DNA from: Taeniopygia guttata
Taxonomy: Eukaryota; Chordata; Aves; Passeriformes; Estrildidae
Length of the DNA: 64,000 nucleotides
Direction of reading: 5' to 3'
Assembly (NCBI RefSeq): GCF_048771995.1
Contig: NC_133030.1
Coordinates: 37,594,501-37,658,500, forward strand
The stretch's first letter is position 1; each line of letters starts with the position of its first letter. Of this stretch, positions 14,181 through 64,000 are shown one piece after another. The notes beneath the pieces are model-generated. The model saw nothing but the letters and a program-made list of their open reading frames with translations, did no database searches and was not told where the DNA came from. The position numbers and the translations under genes are program-made.

Positions 14181-17100
14181 CACACCTCAAAACCGCCAAA
14201 GTATGAAAATATGTTGGTAATGGAGTAAAATCACACAGCCTCTTCTTTTTCAATTATCATGCAAATCAGATAACATAAGTTAATAGTTACTGGATGGCTC
14301 AGAAAATTGGCAATGCCCTGGCATTTTTGTCTTTGATCACTGGTTTGAGTTCAATCTAGAATTGTGATATTACCCACTTGGCTCAAAAGAGATTGCTTTG
14401 GTGGTTTCAGGCAAATGTATGGTTGTTTGCATCATAAAATGATGACAGCTACTTGGCAAAGCGATTTGAAAGCGGAGGCTAAGGCTTTGTCTGTACAGTA
14501 AAGTTGGGCTACTTATGAGAATTTAGTTCAAGTGATAATATTGTCTGGATCTAGTCATATTTGTATATCTATTTTTGTATGATTAGGGATTTAACCATTA
14601 TAGTTATAAGATACTTTTGTGCTCATATAAATATGTATACTTTAGAAGCTGTGCCAATATAATTTTACTGGTAAAAGCCCCAGCTTAGCCAACAAAAGAG
14701 TACAAATATTGAGAGAGGATTACTGAGAGTAATAAATTAATTTCATCACCCTTAAGGCTATGAATACATGAATAAGTCTGCTCAAAACAAATTAGACAGG
14801 AAATACGTGAATCAAGATTTTAAATGCATGTGATAAGAGGGTTATTAAGTATGCAGAATATTGCAGCATTTATAATACTAGTCCTGTATCCTCTGCAGTA
14901 CCTTGCCTACACTCTGCTGTCTCCTTCTCAGAGTCATGGAGTTGTTATCTTCATATTCTGTCTACTATTGTGCTTGCCACAGTCTGCTACAGGAGTGGAC
15001 GAGCTGGAAGACATCCTTCCATCCAGAAGCTTCCTGACCCTCCTCACAAGGAAAAGCAGATCTACAGTAAATGTGGAAACTGCGGGTCTGTGAGATGGAA
15101 AAAGCACTGTGAGGGCTTGAGCAAGGGCAAAGACCTGGGACTTTTAAAGGAAGAGCATGGAGTGCCCCCTGCCTCAGGAGCTGGAGCCCAGTCACAAGAT
15201 GATACCAGGGACAAACAAGGTCAGTTTTGACTGAAAGGGTGGGAAACAAGACGCAGAAGAAATCACATCTCTGGTACAGTCGCTGACACCTCTGTCCTAT
15301 TGATCAAAAGAGTGAATTATGTCATGCAACCATGCTTCTTTTCCATATAGCATGTGAAGGATTTTACTGCTGTCACCAATCACTGACAGACAAGCCTCTT
15401 TGTGTGTGTGTTCTTTACTACCTCGAGCTCCACATTTTACACAGAGACAGGATATGCACAGGACAAGTTTAATCTAACATACTATGAAACTATATTCTAC
15501 TTTGTTACAGTACTTTGTTAGCAATGTGATGAGAGATTTGTGCTAAACAAGGCTGGAAACAAGTGGATCTGCCATGACTAACTAGGGCCTGCCACTAGGA
15601 CTTCAAGGGCTGTGCCTTTGTTCAGCAGCCACACTACAGACACTGTGACCTCTGAGGTAACTGTGGCTGTAGTTACAGGGAGTCTGTGTATTTATGAGTA
15701 CTTCAAATGTGTGACAAAGACATTTTTTGTAAGTGGAATATAATTCGCATTTTATGGACACAGTATATACCCTTTGCCTCCCACAGAACACCTCATCTAA
15801 GGGTCTCTGGATGCATATAAGCTAACTGTAAATGTGAGAATATATCACTTAGTATACCTGCCTTTTATTGGCTTTGGGTTCAAGGTTACTGGTTTCTGGG
15901 CCCCAAGTCATTCATTTACTTTCTTTGTCAGTTTGCCATCTACAAATGTAGTTAAATATAGAAGCATAAGGAGGAGCTGACTGAGAGTATTGTACATTCC
16001 TGCATATTTTTGAATATTGCATTTTCCAAGCATCAGTAATCCATAAGAAGACTAAGATATGTCAGGATAATATCTGTGTAGGCACCCTTGTACTGAGACT
16101 GATTTTTTATTAATTGTTTAGAACAAGCCAGTTCATACATGCAAACTTGGGTTACCCCAGCTTTGAAGCTCAAACATTTGTATTCTTCTTCACAAGCAAG
16201 GGGCTAATAGTCATAAATTTTTAGAATATGTAAAAATATTGTGCACCTCATTTGTTGCAAAGAAGGGAGCAGGTATACTGGATATCTAGCAGTCTTTGTG
16301 CTCTTCCTCTTCTCTTTCTATGTTTGCATTCAGCTTTCTAATCCTACAGCTTTCTCTGAATTTCCTGAAAAGTAGTGATTTGAAAGCAACGGTCTGTGGA
16401 ATTTTTCCTTCATGTTTTACTGAGCTCTGAGAACAAGGGATATTTGAGCTTTAAAGAAATACTTTCTGATTACTCTGTTTGTTTAGTAGGAATTCTCCCA
16501 GATTTAATGTTAGTGTATATGCATATACATACATTTGCATTTTTTATCCAAGAGAGGCTGTTTTCAGACCACAATGAATATGAAAAGGCCATTATCAGAG
16601 TGCAAGCAGTTAATTTTGAATTGGCCCATTTCCAGATGGAACACTGGTGTGCAAAACTTCCCATTAGGATAAAGGCAAAGCCAAGTTCAACCCGGCAATA
16701 TTAAAAGTACTCTTTATTTAGATATCCTTATTTCCCTAAGAAAAACTACAGTCACTATGTTTTGCTAGTAGGTCTCATTTTTCATATTAGAGGTTTTCCA
16801 GTCTGGAGCTGTGAGCCAAATGCCTACTCTAACTTTTCATCACTAAGTGCCATTCTTGCATATTCTTGATTGTACTTCCATTTAGCAGATGACAGAGCAA
16901 AGCCTGTGGACACATATATTTTACATGGGCTTTTAAAATCACCTTAGTTATTGTTTTTATTAAGATTCCTATTCATAGCATGTAGTGGTCATCTGTGGTG
17001 AGCACAGAGTACAATGCCATGAGCAAAAGTGGCAAGCTTAGAAACAGCAACAGTGCCTAATTAGCCTCTGAAGACCTTAAATCCTAGTTCATAGGAATCA

Positions 17101-19248
17101 GGAAGCCTGAAACACCTAGAAACCCTCAGGGATTCATGCTTGCAAGCATATTTCACTTTTGAGAAATACAGTTAAGCACTCTGACCTGTGACTTCTGGCA
17201 AACTCGGCTACAGCAGCAGAATGCCCTCCTGTCTGCCTCTTTTCCAGATGCCAGAGATGGCAGAATCATAGCTCTAATTCACAACTGGAAAAATTCACCT
17301 AAACATTAAGATAAAAACTGTGCTTAGATTCTTCTGAGTGTCAGCCAGAAGAGTTGAAATATTCTATTTTTGCTCTGTTATAAGGCCAGAAACAAACAGC
17401 TGGAGGCTGAGACAGTAACATCTTAAACAGCTGCAGCTGTTTACTTGGTAATGTGGGCCAGGTCCCTCAAGTCAATTTTTATTTTTTTAAGAATATGTCC
17501 AGTTAAGTTTCCATGTATTAAATTCAGTGACCTAACTGCTCAAATAACTCATGTTTTTATATGCCTAAGTCAACAGAGGAACCATAATATCTACTTGCTT
17601 TTCACAGGGTAGTCACTAGGACTCTCTGAAAAAACAGTCCCCACTAAAAGTGTCAGATGTCATTACCAATAAGTCACTATTCATTTTGGAAGTTAAACAA
17701 AAAACTATTTAAGTTATAGTTGGCAAATGTATCATAAATTTATATTGAAAAATAGTTTGTCTTGATAGAAATACTTCAACAGATTCTGCCAATTTTTGTC
17801 AAACTTTGGCAGCACACACATGCTTACAGATTTCGGCATTTGCCTTAAAGACACATTTTCATCATGCCTGTTTTCCTTGTAGCTCCCCTGGTTGGCACCC
17901 TGCCTGGCAGACTTCTGCAGAGTGAGGCCTCAGGTTCTCCAGACTCACAGAAGAGATAGATTCCCTTAGTTTAGAACCTTAGTGCTTGGATGCCCATGCA
18001 AAACATTTCATTTCATAGAACCTTCCAAAAGAGCAAGTTTTCAGTCTGAAACTAAAGTAGACTTTTATTAAATTCTTATTTGTGAACGGCTGATGTTCAA
18101 GTTTGTAGATGTGCTTAGTAAGGCAGCAAAATAGTTTATGCTCATGTGCGCTCCCTGTTCACTGAAATAAAGCAATGATGCATCAAGAAGCACAAATAGT
18201 AGCTCATCCAGTAGACTCCGATTTCAGCATTGACTCACTCTAGTTGCTAAAAACAAGGTAAACAAAAAGCAAAGAGAAATTGCATCCCACTCACATGTCA
18301 AATTTGTCACCACTGAAAGTGCTTGATCTACCAAGAGTTCCTCTGATTTACATTTAATTTGGTTATTTCCCACCTGGCATATGCATGGAAAACCCCAGGA
18401 ATATAAGATTTTAGTTCAGATGCCACAGGTCTGGTGAGGCAGAAGACGGCCAGTGCAGTTTGTGCCTGACTTCCCTTTTTGAATACATTTTGATCTATTT
18501 TTCTAGGGGAAAAAAAACCCTAACTAGTTTCTCCATGAAAGTGGTAAGTTTAGCTCAGTTTGGGGTGCTAAACAACTACAGCTATTAGTCTTAGTCTCTG
18601 GAGTATCTGCATGAAGTAGAGCTTTTCCAGGATGCCAATATTTTTGTACATCTAGCTGAATACTGCACCATAATTCGTAATTATCCAACTGTAATCTTTT
18701 TTCCCAGTCTTACAAACTGAAGTACTATACGGGGGTTAACTTGCCTAGTGATAAATTCTTAAAATTTTCTTACTAGGTTTTTTTTTTCCTTTCTCCCTTA
18801 TTTGAAAGGATGCCAAATATCTGTATCAGCTTGCTAGCATTTTTCCTATCATGTCTATGACTTCATTGTCCAGGAAAAATTCAGGTGTGCAGAAGTGTTG
18901 GTTTATCTAATAATGTGAAACAAATAATCTTTCAAACAAAACAAAAACAAAACAAAACAAAAACCCCAAAAAACCTGTAATTAAGAAAAAACAGACAGCT
19001 ACTGCCTTGACATGAGAACAGGATTCGCTGTTTTCTAACTCCTGGAGAGATGAGACTCTAGGAAGGCTTTTCAGGAGTGACGTGTAGAAGGGTAAGAGTA
19101 GGGAGGATTAAAACCAAGGAAAGTAGAATATCCAACTGGTTTTGAAGAGATCCTGCTAAGATGAGAATGAGGAGGTCTGATACATATCTGATATAATGGG
19201 AGAGAAAGGCATACTGATGGGAATTCCTTTCCATACTATGATGTGAAG
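14181..19248. other. Intergenic, no gene supported
   Basis: AT-rich DNA. A GC-richer patch at about 14885-15235 has overlapping open frames on both strands but nothing I recognise. An AAAAC-type simple repeat lies at about 18930-18966. No exon or repeat family is supported. Confidence 0.55.
18930..18966. repeat. (AAAAC)n simple repeat
   Basis: Imperfect tandem copies of aaaac/aaac on the plus strand ending in aaccccaaaa. Confidence 0.85.
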
Positions 19249-19348
19249 ATATGGATGAATGGATGGATGGATGAATGGATGGATGGATGGATGAATGGAT
19301 GGATGGATGGATGGATGGATGGATGGATGGATGGATGGATGGATGGAT
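19249..19348. repeat. (ATGG)n microsatellite
   Basis: About 100 bases of tandem atgg units with a few atga interruptions in the first half and a clean run of about 13 units in the second. Its minus strand is open in more than one frame and reads as Ile-His-Pro-Ser repeats, which is a by-product of the repeat and not a protein. Confidence 0.98.
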
Positions 19349-22008
19349 AGTGACAATTGGTTGAGCAGCTGCATGACACTTGAACTGCACAAATTGTAAA
19401 AGTGCCTGCTTTTGCTCACCTTGTTTTAGTTAAACTGGACAAGACACTGGATAAACTGTTTCTGACTTACCAAAGATTATAGAGGTGAAAATATCTACTT
19501 CACATAAATCAGAAATTCTGACTTCCAAGTATGGGTTGGATACTTCTCTGCACTCCACAGCTAAGTTTTGACACAATAAATGTGTCTTCAGATGTATGAT
19601 TACCTGTACACGTGCTTGATATGCACAGGATATGGTGTGGCAGAAAATGAAATACCATCAACAGGTCAACATGTGCAGGAACTGTTGGCCTAATGGAAAA
19701 TGGTAAAGGCCATGGAAATATTGCCACAGACTAGCTTATCATTTCTTTTTCCTGAGTTTGGGAAAAAAAAAAAAAAAGGAAATTTATTCAGGACAGCAAA
19801 ACCCCAGATTTCCTTCAGTACACTTTGATGCTGATGTGCCTGTTCCATTCAGGCTACGGGTTAGGAATCAGTGAATTCATCTGTCTGGCTCAAATGCAAA
19901 CAGCTCAAATTTCACAGTGTAATATTTTTGAACAACAGCAGGGAAAAATTCAATGTATTATATTGGCTAAAGGCAGATTATTTTTTGAAAAGCAATGAAT
20001 ATTTACACAAGTTTCTTAAAGTGATGAAGCAAGCTTCAGCACTCAAAAATCCTTGCAAAAACAAAACAGGCATGGAGATGAAAAAAAGTTAAATGTGCCC
20101 CTATTAAGAAGAGTTCCTTGGAAACCATGTTCAGTAGCTAGTCAGCAAGTTTTTTAGGATAGAAATTTATTTATACTTTTGTCTCTGCTCCACTGGCAAA
20201 GAGTGTATTGAAAGTGCTCCATGAGATTGAAAAAGTTTAACACAGGTCTGTGCTTAGCAAACTCATGTGCATGCCAAGCATTGTTATGGACATTGGGGTT
20301 TAGACAGAGGCACTCAATGGTTCTTCTTCCTTCACTGAAAGTTGTAGTTTTTATTTTTGTCACCCACCTTCTTAGACATGCTGTTTAAAGTTACACTGGT
20401 TGCTTTCTCACTTAATTTCTACACTACTGTCCATGCTTAAGAACAGAGTGCCAGTATGTTATTTGATATTTCTGAGAATTTATCTGTGTTGTTGAAAACT
20501 ACCTTTGCTCAAGAGTTAGTACATTAATTGTAAATGAAACCAAGTCACTACTAAAATCCCAACTCACCTAAATTGATCAATATGAAAGCAGAGCTCTAAA
20601 TCTGTTACTGATTAATACTAAGGGAATGACACAACAAAATTAAGGCACTTCTATGAGGTCCAGGCTCCTTATGAGCAACCATGATATCAGCATCTGAAAA
20701 AAGTCTATATGACTCCGGTAATTCTCCTAATTTCCATTTAGAAAAGTTAGTTTCTTTGACTTGACCCCTGGAATACTCATAGAATGGAAGAGATATAATC
20801 TTCCTATATCCATGAGTCCACCAGTGCACCTATAAGTGGACTTTTAAATATACTCAAGCACATACACTTTTACTGACAGAAAATCTGATACTCAGCTCAA
20901 GCCTATGTTTATGTTTACTGTACAGTCAATTGATTATTAAGTGTAAAGCTGAAAGAAAAATAAACAATGGCCAATGATGAGCCAATTTTTAGTCTTGTAG
21001 GAACATCCTGACAAAATATAAATATGGCAGAAAATACAGCATGGCAGAATTTGACCTTGCCCAATAAGAGCTGCTTCAGAACATGTTAAAAGGCCATGAT
21101 TATGAGAGACCTTAAGCAGAAAAGGATTTTGGGTTTTTTTTGAAGTGGGAGTAGGGAAAGAAGGTGAGGAGGGAGGAGAAAGATTTATAAATTTTTCACA
21201 ATACTTTTTAATTTTCTAGGATCTCATTTTTTCTGTTTGAAGAGAGGTGCGTTGTCTTCATTTCCATTACAGTACACATTACTATCCAGCAGCATTACAT
21301 ATACAGTACATAACTATCCAGCAGAGGTGCAAAATACAGAGGAAGAATTCTTCTGGCTTTAGTGATCTTCTATATCTGGCAAAAATTTTCACAGGACAAA
21401 GCTCTTCAATGAAAGAATGGATTTATCTAATGAAGAGCTCATGACTAACATAAAACCAGTATTTGAGGACTAGAGCTTTACCATATGTGGCGATTAGCTC
21501 CTACCTTTGCATACTTCTGCCTCTACCCCAACGCATCTTTAAATTTTTAACCTCAGTATTCATTACCTATACATTAACTGTTTTTTTTTCCAAGACAGAC
21601 AACAGCATATAATAAATTTCAGCTTTTCAGTGAGTTCCTTGTCACATGTTTTTATAGTGCAACCTGAACATCTCCCACTGTTAAAACTAAATGGATTAGC
21701 ATAGGTAGTCTAAGTAATTGTTAGAAATGACAGTTAGCATCTTTAAAGTTTTCAGGGGAAGAAGAGCAAAAAAGATCTGCAATACCTTGTCAGTTCAGTA
21801 TAACTCAATGGAAAAGAAGAGCAGCAAATTCCTCAAAAAACTAAAGTTCTTTTAATGCATCCTCAACTTCCCCACTCCCTCAGTGTGTTTCAAAACTGAA
21901 CAAAATCAGCCTGATTAGGTTCTTATAAAATACGTGTGATAGGTACAGAGGTTATCCGGCAGCATTTACTCACCTACATCCATGATGTCTTCTTTAATGA
22001 TGAATTAA
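19349..22008. other. Intergenic, just downstream of PRKD1
   Basis: AT-rich DNA. A 24-base motif is duplicated at 21269-21292 and 21303-21324. A second AATAAA for the PRKD1 strand lies at its upper edge. No gene is seen. Confidence 0.6.
21269..21324. repeat. Imperfect tandem duplication, 34-base spacing
   Basis: acagtacacattactatcca (followed by gcag) at 21269 recurs as acagtacataactatccagc(ag) at 21303, with a 10-base spacer. The word gaggtgc also precedes and follows the pair. Confidence 0.75.
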
Positions 22009-22088
22009 TTTATTCTACATATTTCTGAAGTCACTCCAGGATTACTTTAAACAGAAAGTTTCATCAATGAACCTATTTTAACAAGACT

Positions 22089-22094
22089 TTTATT
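22089..22094 (-). terminator. Candidate PRKD1 polyadenylation signal AATAAA
   Basis: A perfect AATAAA on the sense strand about 735 nt past the stop, followed within about 15 nt by a moderately GU-rich stretch. A second copy at 22014-22009 could serve a longer form. The hexamer is common in AT-rich DNA, so this is a candidate only. Confidence 0.45.
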
Positions 22095-22267
22095 GAAAAC
22101 ATACACAAAGTAAACACATTCTTTAGCTTCTGAATGTACATATTAGTGAATATTCATAATAGAGAAGAATATTTTAAGAAAAAGGAAAATACAACTGACA
22201 TGCTGCAGTTTATATTTTACTAAGGCATTTAGGCTTAAGAGCAAGTTATGCTGTGTGCATGTGTATC

Positions 22268-22275
22268 TATATACA
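22268..22275 (-). promoter_or_regulatory. Pumilio-type element UGUAUAUA in 3'UTR
   Basis: On the sense strand the octamer is UGUAUAUA, an exact match to the UGUANAUA consensus bound by Pumilio-family repressors. It lies about 555 nt after the stop. A single 8-mer can occur by chance. Confidence 0.3.
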
Positions 22276-22827
22276 CAAACACAGAAATACACGCACAGGT
22301 TATCTGATTTGAAACTGTACAATTCTATGCAATTCATTATTTTTTGCCTTTTCTATTTTTAGAACACTAAATAAAGCTTTTATCCAAATGGTAGAAGTTG
22401 TTCACAGAACAGCACTTATAATCTACTCTTCAAGAGTTTGCTTACAATTACAATACTAACGATGCACAAAATACCCCCGAGATTTTCACGGGAAAGTTCT
22501 CTCTTACCAAAATGAGGCTCAAGTAAGAAAAACACTAGTTTGCAAAGGCACCGTGGAGACAGGTTTTAATACATTAAATACAACATGAATCATTCACAAT
22601 AACAAGTTTAGTGTTTCTGGGAACTTTTGTAAATACAACACAGTTGGTCACACAAAAATGTTTCTGTTGATTTGTCTTGGCAACTCAGATATATCAACAG
22701 TGTAACAGCATAACAGCTTTGTTCCCATCTGACAGAAAATAATGGCAGTTCTGCAAGGCAAACGTTAAACCTGACCGTATGTATTTATTAATTCCACAGT
22801 GTTTTGACAGATTATAGGGGATGCAAC

Positions 22828-64000
<41,173 letters not shown>

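Larger units (their letters stand above)
22070..22827 (-). other. PRKD1: PRKD1 3' untranslated region (extent inferred)
   Basis: AT-rich sequence directly after the stop codon. The end is inferred from an AATAAA hexamer (sense strand) at 22094-22089, which gives a 3'UTR of roughly 750 nt. A second AATAAA lies at 22014-22009. One only about 40 nt after the stop (22789-22784) is unlikely to be used. It contains one Pumilio-type octamer at 22275-22268. No transcript data are available, so the true end may differ. Confidence 0.5.

Noticed and set aside
14068..14253. Phe-rich minus-strand frames
   Set aside because: They come from translating the A-rich tract at 14120-14180.
14970..15230. Possible retroviral Gag zinc knuckle in a plus-strand frame
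   Set aside because: The Cys/His spacing does not fit the CX2CX4HX4C pattern and no LTR or other retroviral feature lies nearby.
19058..19419. Two minus-strand frames of 110 and 87 codons rich in Ile-His-Pro-Ser
   Set aside because: They are translations of the ATGG microsatellite, open in several frames because the repeat lacks stop codons.
22784..22789. AATAAA only about 40 nt after the PRKD1 stop
   Set aside because: It would leave an implausibly short 3'UTR; the copies at 22094-22089 and 22014-22009 fit better.

Overview
The window is vertebrate nuclear DNA, AT-rich and CpG-poor. It carries one recognisable protein-coding gene, most of PRKD1 (serine/threonine-protein kinase D1), on the minus strand. 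Four degraded copies of CR1-type LINEs, the signature repeat of birds and other sauropsids, and the compact introns suggest a bird. A crocodilian or turtle cannot be excluded from the sequence alone. No bacterial, plasmid, phage or CRISPR features are present.

Layout from high to low coordinates, in the direction of transcription: 64000-63460 is part of the intron before the first exon seen. Sixteen coding exons follow (numbered 3-18, assuming the usual 18-exon mammalian layout) from 63459 to the stop codon at 22828-22830. Every splice junction keeps the reading frame, and together they encode about 777 residues. In order these are the C1a zinc finger (exons 3-4), linker with 14-3-3-type serines (4-5), C1b zinc finger (5-6), acidic linker (7), PH domain (8-10), a short hinge (11), the kinase domain (12-17) and the C-terminal tail ending in the PDZ-binding residues VSIL (18). 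Exons 1-2 and the promoter lie beyond position 64000. The 3'UTR probably runs from 22827 to about 22070.

Positions 1 to about 22000 lie downstream of the gene and contain no exon I can support. In mammals this side of PRKD1 is the gene desert towards FOXG1. Here it holds two CR1 fragments, an ATGG microsatellite, A-rich tracts, and an isolated CpG-dense segment near 13.93-14.04 kb.

The points most worth checking are a GC-AG intron between exons 15 and 16, a changed caspase-cleavage motif in the acidic linker, a run of 18 G (sense strand) just upstream of exon 14, the CpG-dense segment in the desert, and a 157-codon open frame in intron 4. I see no sign of a novel multi-gene system.
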